Assembly (NCBI GenBank): GCA_949358305.1
Contig: OX442314.1
Coordinates: 36,925,211-36,989,210 of the forward strand
Direction: 5' to 3'
Length of the DNA stretch: 64,000 bases
Source of the DNA: Strigamia acuminata
Taxonomy: Eukaryota > Arthropoda > Chilopoda > Geophilomorpha > Linotaeniidae
Made by a program: the position numbers and the translations under genes. Positions 20,320 through 30,932 of this stretch are shown piece by piece. Under the pieces are notes generated by a model that did no database searches, was not told where the DNA came from, and saw nothing but the letters and a program-made list of their open reading frames with translations. Numbering within the stretch: the first letter of the stretch is position 1; each line of letters begins with the position of its first letter.

Positions 20320-22189
20320 ACCTCTAAAACATTTACATTTTGCACACACCAAGTCATCAGGTATCCACTTTTGTCTTGGGATTACTACCTTGTTTCATCA
20401 ATTTTCGAAGTTTTATCACAGATATGAAATCTTTATTTATGGTATTAAACAAAATCCCTGTAAAAACTGGAGTTCTTAGTATTAAGCAGGGACGTGCGTG
20501 GTGTTCGAGGGAAATGAGACGTTGACGTGCGGAAAAGCCAACTTTCAGCAGGAGTTTTGAGCGATAACGATATCTTATTTTTGCTGTCTTTTTCTTCTAT
20601 TTCGAGAGAAGCCCATACTGCATTTATATGGAAGTCCCGTTGGACTATGTATGTTTTTGTATTGCAATTTATGTTGGTTTTGTTTATTCCTTGGTTGCAT
20701 AGGCTGTGGGCATGCCACTACTCGCCGTCTAGTGCCAAAAGTCAGCACTTTTTTTAGGTAAATGGCATGAACCTCAGAAAACACCTGCCCGGAGCCTATA
20801 TTTAGAAGATGACTGAGTAGCAAATCTACTCAATCGCCTTTCATTGCTGAGCTACAGTAATACACGAGCTATTGATCTTAAATATATTTCATGAGTTAAA
20901 AATATTCTATTACATTGTATTCATTTCAAAGTTAGTAGGTTTCATTGGTTCATTTAGGCTGTTCTTTTCAGTTTGTCAGTTTTTATTTAACAATCGACAC
21001 ATAGTCCAACAATTAATCTCTTCTGGTGAGATGTTGGCTTCTGATTGGCCATCACTGTCTAAGTTCAGAGAATTTACCTCAAGACTTTGGAGGACCTGTA
21101 ATTGAGCCAACATCTAGATTAAGTCCTACTCCCCTTCGTTGGCATCTACCGTAATTGTTATATTCTCAATTCAAGAAATGAGAGACGCCATGATGATGCG
21201 ATGTGAATCCCCTCACGATCTGTTTGCAAATAATTACGCTAAAAAGGGTTGAGTCTTTGCGACTGGTTTGACCAATTGTTCCATCGCCTGCTGAAACAAC
21301 GCAGGTGTATACAAGACCCCATAAAACAACCTAGTGACCAAAATAACCCCATATGCTTGTTAACAATCATAACCTCCTGACTACTGATCAAGTTCCTACT
21401 GATTATACGCATCTGAAAAATCAAAACACAAAAAATAATCACCATCCGCCATGATGAATAACGTCTATTACGCGTAATTCTGACCTAAAATTTTAAATTG
21501 TTGACAAAAATAAATTTTTTCTCAATAAAATTCATAGCTTATTAAAATTTTGAATAATTTGCATAAATTTTCGACGTCGTTTACTTCATAACATTTCAGT
21601 TTAACGTTTTAGACAATTTTGGGAGGATCAACTATTTCATTAGAATAGCTTTCAGCGGAGGAAATCAAGTTAAACCAACTATACGGTGTACGTACAATTT
21701 AACTTACATACCGTATGTAATCTTATTTCATTTTACTAATTTCATTCATTTTTTCATTTTATTTTTATTCTTTTTTTTCATTTTATTTTTTTAATTTTTT
21801 TAATTTTATTCTTTTCATTTTTTATTCATTTTATTTTCATTCATTTCTTATTCATTTTGTTATTAAATTTATTTTCATTCATTTCTTATTTATTTTGTTA
21901 TTAAATTTATTTTCATTCATTTCTTATTCATTTTTTTATTCATTTTATTTATTTTTAAGTGTATTTCATGTGGTTAAGTTATTTTTTCCGCCATTGAATC
22001 AACTCTTTACGAAGCAATGTCCTTCATAGATCAATTAGAGAACTTCGCAGATCAATAAAAAAACAAAAAACATTTTTCTGAAGAGGGAATTTCCCTGTGT
22101 CGTGTACCAAGAGCACTTCTGGGGCCACAATTCGCGGCAATACAGCCTTCTGGCCGAGCATCGTCTAACAATGATAACACAGACCGGAC

Positions 22190-22440
22190 TGAGACAATCC
22201 GATACCCGTTTGAATCAGGGCCATGCATTATCTGTATGGAGTTGTTTACCGGAAATAAGGCCCTCCAGCAGCACCTTCTCGCTAGACACGGGAGGTTGGC
22301 AGTCTACCTGTGCACAAGATGTGGGCGGTCGGACTATAAGAGCATTCATGCCGTGGCCAGCCACTATCGTCGTTGCGGTGAAGCCAACGTCATTCCCACC
22401 TTACCTGATGTTGTACCACAGCCATGGCCAAACACGAGAA
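22190..22440 (+). pseudogene. R2-like LINE zinc-finger fragment, copy B
   Basis: Near-identical to the copy A fragment (ELFTGNKALQQHLLARHGRL, then CTRCGRSDYKSIHAVASHY). It runs into unrelated sequence with no reverse transcriptase. Confidence 0.5.
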
Positions 22441-23168
22441 ACCATCCAGAGACGACGTAGAGATCCTATACGATCGCTTCTGGGGCTCTCTGGTCATAGA
22501 CAACGTGTTTTGAACAAGGGCAACCTTTGCCACAGTTTTTTCTGGTAGGTGCCGTTAGTCTCAGTGAAGTGGTCGGAGCTATAAGTAAGGTCTGTTTGGG
22601 CAGTTCTGCTGGCCAAGACCGAATAATGAAAGCTAATTTGATCCAAAGGGTGTCCTGCCGGCTAGTAAGACAGAGGCTGTCGAAAAACGTTCCCCTAAAC
22701 GAACGACAAAAGAGGTTCGTTTTAATTCGCCAGAATGTAGCGTAAACACCCTTCTGTTGAATGGGGCCTTGAGCACAGAAAAAACCTCTTGTAAGTTAGC
22801 AAGTAAGCAAAACGTTGACACTGTGCCACATTCGTTTTCAGATTCATCATCGATGTCCATAATGTTTCGGCAGAACGCCAGATCCGCATTCGGTCGGCCG
22901 CATCCAAAGCACCTAGAGCGGCCGGTCGTAAATACGCATATCCGACCACCATTGCTTGGCAGTGTGTCTAGGGTTCAGACACCTTGTCCCACGTTTCCAC
23001 TTCTTGTGAAAACCGTGTGGTTTACTAATGTTTTTTTTTTTTTGTTGTATTTTTTTATTTATTGTATTTCTTAATTTAATGTAATTTAATGCAGTCTAAG
23101 AGATTTTTTATTTTGTTGTATTCTTTTATTTATTGTATTTCTTATTTTAATGTATTGTAAATACCGGT

Positions 23169-24255
23169 TGTGGTGACCTCAAATATTCCTATTTGAGTGC
23201 GCACCATATTTCCAAATTGTCTTATAAACATATTCAACAAGCTTATATGTTTTGTTTCAATGTAAATTGAAATAAAACATACATTAATAAAATATAAAAC
23301 AAGACACAATATTACCCAAATAATATTGTGTTTTGCAGCAAGTTTTGGCCCAGCAACAGCGTCAACCAATCGCGCTGCAGCGTGCATTGCTTTGATGATG
23401 CTGCTAGGCGTGTGCCTGGGCGGAGCATCCCTTCCCCTCGCGCGTGCCCGGCTCGATTGTTGCACACGACCCGAAGGCGGCCGTGTGTGATCTTCATGCA
23501 ACTCGTCATCTGCGCAGCTTTTCTGAGCAGATTTAGAAGTGAGCCAAACGGTTTTGGCCCACTCTTCCCGCACTCTTGATTCTGCCTCCAAACTGTTCAC
23601 AACCGTGTCAAACTTATGCCAAAAACTGCTAAGTGTGATCTGTGATATTGGACAAATTGAGTTTCATTGCTGGTCTGTACCCACTGTACGGAATAGCGCT
23701 TTCACTGCTTGAATTACTACGCGTAATTTAAGCCATTTCTGTGTGGAATTGACATAGAGCTTGCTCTGTCAATTTGTAGTTCTTTGTGTCGAGCTTGCTC
23801 CACAAAGGAATCTGTGTGTTAAGACGGATTGTTACGTCGAGCTTGCTCCGTAATAATCACTTTCACTGTGTGTGAGAAGTATTCTCGTGTCGAGCGTGCT
23901 CCACGAGGATTTTAGTACATCTAGCAACGTATTTTAGCGTCGAGTTTACTCCGCTAAAATCCCGCGCTCACACGACGCCATCGACGCCATCTTGGAACCA
24001 ACGGTCAACTGTGAGTGCCCAAGTACAAAGAGAAGCCAGATCGACCCAGTCATTACACTATTATTATTTTCCCTTTGCATATATCAAGTGTATTTAGAAC
24101 GATTAAAACAATCTAATTTTTCCTTTTACTCTCCGTGTAAAAATCATTCCCCTAGACAACCATTTAGCCACAGAGTAGAAGTCCTGTACGGCATCTCACC
24201 GACGATTGCTTATTGAATTTATATAATTTAATAAGTAAAAACCCGGATCGCCGCA
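23169..24255 (+). mobile_element. Solo LTR, 1087 bp, rich in hairpins
   Basis: It begins TGTGGTGACC, ends GATCGCCGCA and is flanked by the 4-bp duplication CGGT (23165-23168 and 24256-24259). Copy A at about 17425 gives the empty site. It has no protein-coding sequence. The first 170 bp contain three hairpins (23178-23197, 23247-23280 and 23304-23331), and 23747-23960 carries five look-alike hairpins. Confidence 0.85.
23747..23960. repeat. Array of five hairpins with a shared core and changing stems
   Basis: Arms are 23747-23754/23767-23774, 23782-23788/23801-23807, 23828-23836/23849-23857, 23881-23889/23902-23910 and 23931-23939/23952-23960. Each encloses exactly 12 nt of the form T(A/C)GAG..(T/G)T.CTC. 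The outer stems differ from unit to unit yet stay paired over 7-9 bp, with only an occasional G-T pair. The 12-nt core can itself pair (GAGC with GCTC, or GAGT with ACTC in the fifth). The start-to-start distance is about 35-53 bp. Confidence 0.9.
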
Positions 24256-24887
24256 CGGTATGCAGTCTGGGGCGTGTCATCATTACAGCGAGCGAATTGC
24301 TTAAGCAATTCACAGTAATTGTTTACTAAAAAAATCTATTAATTTTTAATAAAAAAAATTTTTTTTTTTAATTTTTTGTTGTATTTTAGGAACCTCTAAG
24401 GACTCTATTTGGTCCGGTTAGTGCTAATAACTGGCGATTGTTTTAAAGATATTTCACTTTTTTTTTACAAAACTAACTATTTTAGATATTCGCAAGTGTC
24501 TAAAAGTATAAAAATATTTATTTCTAATGAAATCATTAATTAAAAGTAATTTTTTCATTTAATATTTTGTTTAATAATATAGTCACCCCTTTGAATTTAT
24601 CCCCTCTTTAGTTATGCTGTTCAAACAAGAAGAATGATTTACTGCAGTATTACTGTACGTGTCATCTTGGCACTAAATGTTGTTAACTTAAGGCTTGTCC
24701 AATTTATTAATAACCAACTAGTAATTTAAAGAAAAATACCAAGGGAGGGCTTGACCCTTACTCCCGGTCTAGCTCGAGACCCGATCCCAAGTCCAATTTT
24801 ACTAGTACAAGTGAACACGTGTGTTTTTTGGCTTTCTAAATTTTTGAGTTAGTTTTTCACACTTTTTAAACAAAACAAAAAAAACTC

Positions 24888-25560
24888 ATGATGGACGAAA
24901 TGCAGACAGAATCTACTGGAAGGAAACAAGTTACAAAACGTTTCCAAATCCAAAAACGGCCTTTCAACCGAACCAGACGATCGATAAATGCATGGAATAC
25001 TGTACAGCCAAAATTCTGCCTACAATCTCTGACAATCTGCATGCCAGTTGGCAATTGGTCTTTATCCTTTGCTAAAAAATATATTAACGTTTTGGAATTG
25101 CTTGCAGCCTTTTGGGATCTCAAATCATTTGCCAAGGATGTCTCTAAAGGTTTAGTTAAAATCCGTATGGATAACACGGCAGTCATTGCCAGAATTAATC
25201 ATTTAGGCAGCCCCTGATCTTCCCACTGTTGCCCAAGATCAATGGTCTTGGGCCATGGCCAAAGATCTTAGTATCCAGGCCAAGCACATTCTAAGCCTTC
25301 TCAACATCGAAGCTGACGCCTCCTGTGATCATCTTTCAGACTCCGGTGACTGGATGCTCAATCAAATCATTTTCTCACGTATTTCCCAGATCATTTTGCT
25401 GCTATGCGTAATTCCCAAGTTGAGACTTTTAGTTGGAAGCCCGACCTATTAGCACCAGCTTTGGAAGCGTTAGTACAAGACTGGAGTTTGAGAGAGGCCT
25501 TTCCACCTTTTTGCCTACAAAGGATTACACCCTCGATTAGGATAATTTTTAATAGACCGA
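24888..25560 (+). pseudogene. DIRS-type retrotransposon fragment (RNase H region)
   Basis: Pieces in shifting frames read INVLELLAAFWDLKSFA, IRMDNTAVIARINHLGS, then WSWAMAKDLSIQAKHILSLL with NIEADASCDHLSDSGDWMLN, and ETFSWKPDLLAPALEAL. This is the RNase H region of DIRS-like elements (DNTTAVAYIN, LPG..N.EAD..SR and WKPDPEA motifs in the family). A stop (about 25217) and frameshifts break it. No reverse transcriptase or tyrosine recombinase was recognised nearby. Confidence 0.7.
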
Positions 25561-25690
25561 CAATCTGAACAATCTGCTAAAACCCAAAACACATGGTGCT
25601 AAGTGGACTCACTCACAAGTCTTCACCAGCCAGACCCATGAAGCAGTGGTAAGAAGTATTGACCTTGCTCTTTTCTAAACAGAGGAGAAG

Positions 25691-25916
25691 TGTGGTGATC
25701 CCAAATATATTTTGGTGGTCCCCATAGAAAGGAAATTAAATAATTGCTGGCAGACGCCAGCAACTACATTGCAGACGATCATGTCTAGGGGGTGAAAACT
25801 CCCTCGGCACGATCCAATCCTGCATAGTCGAGTTTTAATGGCTATTAACCGCTGTATTTAAATCAAGGAAGAGAATAAACAACTATGCCCGACTATTTGC
25901 CTGACAGTAAGTATTC
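25691..25916 (+). repeat. LTR-like fragment with hairpins
   Basis: It starts TGTGGTGATCCCAAATAT, like the solo LTR at 23169. It holds an 8-bp perfect hairpin with loop AGAC (25744-25763) and a 7-bp hairpin with a GAAA loop (25787-25804). Its AAGGAAGAGAATAAACAACT near 25864 recurs near 51464. I found no duplicated target site, so its ends are uncertain. Confidence 0.35.
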
Positions 25917-25994
25917 TTGATACTAATGCTACAATCATTAAATATAAATATAAGCAATACATAAAATTCCTCGGTTAATGTAATTTAGATTTAA

Positions 25995-26140
25995 AGTAAA
26001 TGCTACATTCATAGAATGGAATGCAGGCTTACAATACTAAACTTTAAACCATTGTTGGAACTGGTAAATGCTACACTCATTCGTTCGAATGCAGTCTTAA
26101 ATGCTACAATCATTAATTGGAGTGCAGTCTTACAATACAG
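25995..26140 (+). repeat. Three copies of the hairpin-type repeat seen at 1204-1320
   Basis: Units of AATGCTACA.TCATT...TTCGAATGCAGTCTTA are repeated three times with changes. Each can fold through TGC(T/A)(A/G)CA and TGCAG parts. Confidence 0.4.
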
Positions 26141-27076
26141 TACATGACAGAAAATAACTTCAAACTGATGTAAAATTCAAACAGAAAAAGAAAGCATCCA
26201 TTTTGGGTGGATGACCAGAGCTCTCGTTTAGTCCACTGGATCAAATCGACCAGTGGTCCAGGAGCTACCACGAGGAGGTAGAGAGTTGGATTTGAAGCTC
26301 CCATTTTAAAATTAAAATACTTAAGACAAAAATAAAATAAAATAAGAAAGTGTGAAACTCACGATGCCACGTCGGCGATGCAGCTATGACGAAAAGTTCT
26401 CAACGAGAAAAAACATTAAATCCTACCTCAACCCAATAAAAAATGAATTATAAAACTTCTTAAAGACGCCAGAATAGTGGATTGCTTATTGAAAACATCG
26501 GATGCTTCGACAGTTATAGGATGAAAGCAAATTAAATTGGAATGGAAGAGCGAGCAGAATCGCGTCTACTAGTAGATCCACGTCGGACATCGCTTGCAAG
26601 GCATGCTGGGAAATACTGATGGCAACGCCATCGCGCGGCTAAATTGGTAATCACGTTTCATTGCTGTTTTTAATTTGGTCGCCACTAATCGCTGACCAAT
26701 CCCATTTTGGGCATTTATGACTCCGAAACACTTACATATTTTTTGCGGCATAAAATTGATCTTTTTTTTTTGCATATTATATGCGCCTCAAAAGTATATC
26801 ATAATAATAAATATCCATATTAGTTGGCCAAAACGCCACCAAACTGCCATTATCCGCATGTTCAAGCAGTGGAAAATACACTGGAACACTGAGCCCCACA
26901 CTACACAATTTACCTAAGACTAAAAAATAAATTTCACAGTTTTTTACACTTTTTAAAAAGAGAAATGTTATTTTTATACACGAACTTGGTACTAGGAAAT
27001 AGATCACTGCCTTATTGGGCCCAAAGTTGAATATTTAAAAAATTTTCCAACAAACAAAACTAAAATTTAAAAAATT
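26141..27076. other. Intergenic region, no gene recognised
   Basis: Short blocks recur elsewhere: CCAATCCCATTTTGG.CATTTAT and CGGCATAAAATTG also occur at about 18135 and 18546, and GCCATCGCGCGG at about 2087. The stretch looks like a mosaic of old repeats. Confidence 0.5.
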
Positions 27077-27077
27077 G

Positions 27078-27083
27078 GTTTAT
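27078..27083 (-). terminator. Poly(A) signal overlapping the stop codon of the LRR gene
   Basis: On the minus strand the last codons read GAA TAA ACC, so the stop TAA sits inside an AATAAA word. No closer signal follows in the next bases, which would give a 3' UTR of only some 15-30 nt. Confidence 0.45.
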
Positions 27084-28414
27084 TCAAAACCCGCCGAAAT
27101 AAATTCCAAATCGAAATTCTGCTGACTAATGTACGACTTGACGCTATCCGTACTGCCATCAACCACCATGCGTCTCAAACAATTCTGCATTGCCAGCAGC
27201 TTGAGAAACGAGGCCGAACTGATGCAATTGCAGCCTCGAACTTGCAAACAGCTCAAAAACTCCAACTTATTAAACCGAAGAAGACCAGTAACAAACTCGT
27301 CACAAAACCTTGGACAATCCAAAACACACAACTTCTCCAAACAATGACTATTTGCCAGCAAAACATTCAGTTCCCCGACACTAATAAATCCATTGCGACA
27401 CAAATCCAGTTTCCGCAAACGCACAAACGGAGCGTGCCTACCACGAACTGACTTTATCGACACATTATCGTGAAAAACACAATCAACAAGTCCCAACTTC
27501 TCCACCAGTGGACAGAAACGTCCGATAAACCTCACATCTACCCCCTCAACATCGCTCAGCGCCAAACTAGTCAAATTCTTGACAGTTCCGAGCAACGTCG
27601 GTGCAATATCGACGCGAAAACGAATCGTTCCTTCTCGACACGACATTTTCATGGCGCGTAAATTAGGAAATATAGTGGATGCATCTTGCACGCTTCCTTC
27701 CGTCCACGTGAAATTCCACGGCAGTTTAACGAGGGAATAGGTGCGCAAAGCGTCACCGGGTGTCGTTGAACGGAGTTCCTGTTGGAGCAGTCGAAACAAT
27801 TCGTCCCACGACTCATTGTGGAACACTTTTAAACGCGGAAGGTTTCTCAACGCGAATAAACATCCGTCGGGCGTTACTGCGGTCGCCCAGACGTTCAAAT
27901 ATTCGATTGTGGCATTGGTGTTCGCGCAGAGCGATCGTACGCCGTCGTCGGTGACGTTTTCACTGCCGGACACGTCGAGGCGCCGCAAGAGCGGGCAGTG
28001 AGCGCCGATCGCAGCGAGGACTTTGTCGGTGCATTGCGAGTTGTCGATCATGTCGAGGAGTTGGATCTGACTCAGGTGTTTCATCAATGTTGTCAGGCAT
28101 TTCGACGGGATTTCTTGGCAGTGTTTTAGACTTAACATTGCTAGGTTCGTGCAGATGTTGCTTATTTTCTGCACGAGTTGATGCTCGGGCAGATCGAACA
28201 TGTAGAGACACTCTAGTTTGCGCGTGCGCGAGTGGATGAAAACGTTCGAACATAGTTCGTGATTTGTGAGGTTGAGTTCAAATTTTTGTTGGTAGACGAG
28301 CTCGATCAGTCTGTTTGGGAGACGAGACAATTGGTGTTGCATCGTGTCAAAGTGTTTGGCCACGGTGTTCAAGCACAATGTCAGTAGACGAGGTGGGGAC
28401 TTCTTGCACGGCAT
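27080..28414 (-). CDS. Intronless leucine-rich-repeat protein, 444 aa, receptor-like (ZYG-11/FBXL type)
   Basis: The protein starts MPCKKSPPRLLTLCLNTVAK. Its LxxLCLxxVA motif, followed by LP..LIELVY, resembles the N-terminal VHL/cullin box and helical part of ZYG-11-like proteins. After about residue 80 come irregular leucine-rich repeats of the cysteine-containing type: LRRLDVSGSENVTDDGVRSL, LTSLALSDVEGVDVRFIG, LEKLCVLDCPRFCDEFVTGL and LEFLSCLQVRGCNCISSAS. I chose Met at 28414 rather than 28480 because a TATA box at 28471-28477 places transcription start downstream of the earlier Met. Role inferred: substrate receptor of a cullin-RING ubiquitin ligase. The repeat part is clear; the family name is not. 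A distantly similar gene lies at 52580-54554. Confidence 0.75.
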   Translation of the reverse strand: MPCKKSPPRLLTLCLNTVAKHFDTMQHQLSRLPNRLIELVYQQKFELNLTNHELCSNVFIHSRTRKLECLYMFDLPEHQLVQKISNICTNLAMLSLKHCQEIPSKCLTTLMKHLSQIQLLDMIDNSQCTDKVLAAIGAHCPLLRRLDVSGSENVTDDGVRSLCANTNATIEYLNVWATAVTPDGCLFALRNLPRLKVFHNESWDELFRLLQQELRSTTPGDALRTYSLVKLPWNFTWTEGSVQDASTIFPNLRAMKMSCREGTIRFRVDIAPTLLGTVKNLTSLALSDVEGVDVRFIGRFCPLVEKLGLVDCVFHDNVSIKSVRGRHAPFVRLRKLDLCRNGFISVGELNVLLANSHCLEKLCVLDCPRFCDEFVTGLLRFNKLEFLSCLQVRGCNCISSASFLKLLAMQNCLRRMVVDGSTDSVKSYISQQNFDLEFISAGFE

Positions 28415-28470
28415 ATTGATACGCAATAATGAATTACTACGAGATGGAATATGTAATTTCATATGCAGTA

Positions 28471-28477
28471 TTATATA
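28471..28477 (-). promoter_or_regulatory. TATA box of the LRR gene
   Basis: TATATAA on the minus strand, 57 bp before the chosen ATG at 28414. It overlaps the codons of the longer ORF, which argues against the more upstream start. Confidence 0.55.
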
Positions 28478-28521
28478 CACAATTCGTGTACTGTACGACT
28501 GATGGACGTTTGGTATCGTGT

Positions 28522-28923
28522 TTAAACGTTTTCAGTGCGTTTATCTTGTTCAGCAAGAACATCGATTTGTTCTGGTGCTAGGAGGTGAAGCCGATGCATA
28601 GGGCCCAATGGCCACCCACATAACAAACATCTCAATATCTCAGTTAACAAAACCGGTATGACTGACAGTTGTCTCACCAACATGTCAGTATTTTCATCAG
28701 CCATGTAATTGGCTTGACGCTTGTTCTGCCCGACAACAATCCGCACCAAATAAAAATGAGAAACGTGCACTTCGTGGCAATGAAAAACTTCCGCCGCTGC
28801 ACTTTGTTCGTCAATTTCGTAGTCGCTGAAAAAGAAAATGGGATCAAAATCTTTGAAAAATAATTCCTTAATCAGACTCCGCACTTTCTTCCACTTTCCA
28901 CATCGGTTTTGCCGTCTAATCAA
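28522..28923 (-). pseudogene. MULE-type transposase remnant, minus-strand part
   Basis: The frame includes FDPIFFFSDYEIDEQSAAAE followed by VFHCHEVHVSHFYLVR. This has the layout of the MULE transposase core (SDxE...A...VFP...H.CHFHL), with the catalytic D and C/H region partly kept. It is short, and points opposite to the related piece at 28925-28987 plus 48337-48662, so the old element seems to have been inverted in part. The match is by pattern only. Confidence 0.4.
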
Positions 28924-28924
28924 A

Positions 28925-28987
28925 CGTGGGCCGCATACGAGCTTTTGAAACCGCTTTTTGGGGCGGATGCGTATGGTTTATTGCAAT
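28925..28987 (+). pseudogene. MULE-like remnant, plus-strand part, left of the hAT-B insertion
   Basis: An open frame (TWAAYELLKPLFGADAYGLL) runs up to the hAT-B insertion at 28988. It continues in the same frame after the duplicated ATTGCAAT at 48329-48336. Confidence 0.5.
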
Positions 28988-29130
28988 CAGGGGCGCCGGG
29001 CTCAGAAAGGTATGGGCACAGATTAGGGGATCTGTGGGCATGAGTGTCTGTTACAGAACAGAAGGGTGCCTGGCACAGAAGGGCGCTGGGCGCCTCCTAT
29101 AAAGAGTCTCAACGTGTAAACATAAATATA

Positions 29131-29901
29131 CAGGGTGTCCCAAAAGTCTGAACCACCCCAAATAATTTCCAAAATACTTGAGATATCAGAAAACTGAAGA
29201 AAAACTCATCGGGAAAATCTTTCATTGCGAATCTGATGGGATCCTCAAATTTGACCTCAAAGGTCATTTTCAAGGTTATTCACTTGCTAACTTCTAAACC
29301 AATCAGGTTAGAGCAAAATTTCCAATTGCAAAGTTGTAGAGAACCATCTAATTAGTCTAGAACTGTTCTTAAAAAAATTATTTCTTACTGAAAAGTTTTG
29401 AGAAAAAAAGGTTTGAAATGTTAGTCTACTCAGCTTTGTAACCTAAAACGATCATGTGGAATGTATTTCCAAAATAAATTATTTCCTTTCTTTTGTGTTT
29501 CCTCTCTTCTACTTACAAGTATGACTCAATAAAGTGTCCTAATTGAGGATTAGCTTGGTTGCCTCAATAGTTTTAAGTTAAAAAGCTGAGTTACAAAGCT
29601 GAGTAAACTAACATTTCAAACCTTTTTTTCTCAAAACTTTTCCGTAAGAAATAATTTTTTTAAGAACAGTTCTAGACTAATTAGGTGGTTCTCTACAACT
29701 TTGCAATTGGAAATTTTGCTCTAACCTGATTGGTTTAGAAGTTAGCAAGTGAATAACCTTGAAAATGACCTTTGAGGTCAAATTTGAGGATCCCATCAGA
29801 TTCGCAATGAAAGATTTCCCCGATGAGTTTTTCTTCAGTTTTCTGATATCTCAAGTATTTTGGAAATTATTTGGGGTGGTTCAGACTTTTGGGACACCCT
29901 G
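29131..29901. mobile_element. Non-autonomous Tc1/mariner-like element with about 310-bp inverted repeats
   Basis: It begins CAGGGTGTCCCAAAAGTC and ends with the reverse complement, flanked by TA on both sides (29129-29130 and 29902-29903). The two arms (about 29131-29444 and 29590-29901) match nearly base for base, leaving about 145 bp of unique centre. No transposase. A decayed relative lies at 14175-14265. Confidence 0.9.
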
Positions 29902-29959
29902 TATAGTATACACAAACAAATTAAATATAATTTCAGCAAAAATAATTGTCATTTTCTGC

Positions 29960-30666
29960 CACCATAATGCGCCACGGGCGCAACAATGTTGTAATGGCCG
30001 CTGAAGCTGTAAATGCTATAGTTAATGGTTATGAATATTTTAAAAATGCACTAAATGACATATCTGTCAATCCTACACAAAAACCTTGTGCCAAATTGGA
30101 AGCAAAGAGATTGGAAAAACAATTAAATTTATTGGAGACTGCTTTAATGCTTACATTTTGGAATGATATTTTGCAAACAATGAATAAAATTAATACATCC
30201 CTACAAAAGGTGGACATTGATGTTGACACTGTACAGCTCATTGGAAAGTTATTTACAGAAAAAGCGCAATATGGATGTCTTTAAATACTATAAAGTTAAA
30301 GGAATTGAATTATCTGGGTGTGACGAGTATCAATCAAAACGAAAAATCAAAAGGAAAAGACAGTTTGACGAAGACGAAAATAGGTCAACATCAATGGACA
30401 CAAATTTCCAAAAAGATGAACATTTTCGGATCAATACATATTATGTTATTATTGATAAGCTCCTAATTCAGAAATTCAAAAAAGAAAGTGTGCGTATGAT
30501 AATATTTTTTTAACATTTAATGTATTCCTTAATTTAAAACAATTGGATGAAGACGTGATTAAAAAAAAAGCTTCGGTTCTGTACAATGTATATCCCAATG
30601 ATTTAAAGGAAAATATAGTTGAAGAACTTTTGCACTTTAAACATGTTAATGTAATAACTGATGATA
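29960..30666 (+). pseudogene. hAT-B transposase remnant, 5' part
   Basis: Fragments in shifting frames read VNAIVNGYEYFKNALNDISV, EAKRLEKQLNLLETALMLTF, KRKRQFDED and HFRINTYYVIIDKLLIQ. These are the middle part of ZMYM/TTF-type hAT transposases. Stops and frameshifts show decay. It is cut by hAT-A at 30667 and resumes at 47436. Confidence 0.7.
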
Positions 30667-30932
30667 CAGGGCCGGTGCGACACATATTTGCACCTGAGGC
30701 GAGCAAGGCATATGCCGCCCTTTTAAACAGTAAATTTTTTTTGTTACTTTTAATAACACACAACAATAAAATGCAATAAAATGAACTAAAATACAAACAT
30801 TATTATTATTAATTGTTTATTAACATTCATTTTTAAATGGCATGACATGAGATGACATATCTTTCTGCCCTTCAACAAAATTACACCATTACGCATTATG
30901 CATTAGCATAATGCGTACTGATACTTGTAATA

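Larger units (their letters stand above)
20870..24810 (+). repeat. Long repeat unit, copy B
   Basis: Parallel to copy A at 14703-17970 (same order of blocks). It lacks the 16693-17323 insertion but carries its own solo LTR at 23169-24255. The contrast fixes both insertions as later than the duplication. Confidence 0.7.

Noticed and set aside
23747-23960. CRISPR array (regular spacing of a conserved core)
   Set aside because: The flanks are self-complementary stems, the core is only 12 nt, and the setting is a eukaryotic LTR without cas genes.
25691-25916. Another complete solo LTR
   Set aside because: The start resembles the 23169 LTR, but no matching duplicated target site was found at any TG...CA pair.
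26569-27007. Short ORFs on both strands between 26.1 and 27.0 kb
   Set aside because: All are below 80 codons, in AT-rich repeat-derived sequence, and without motifs.
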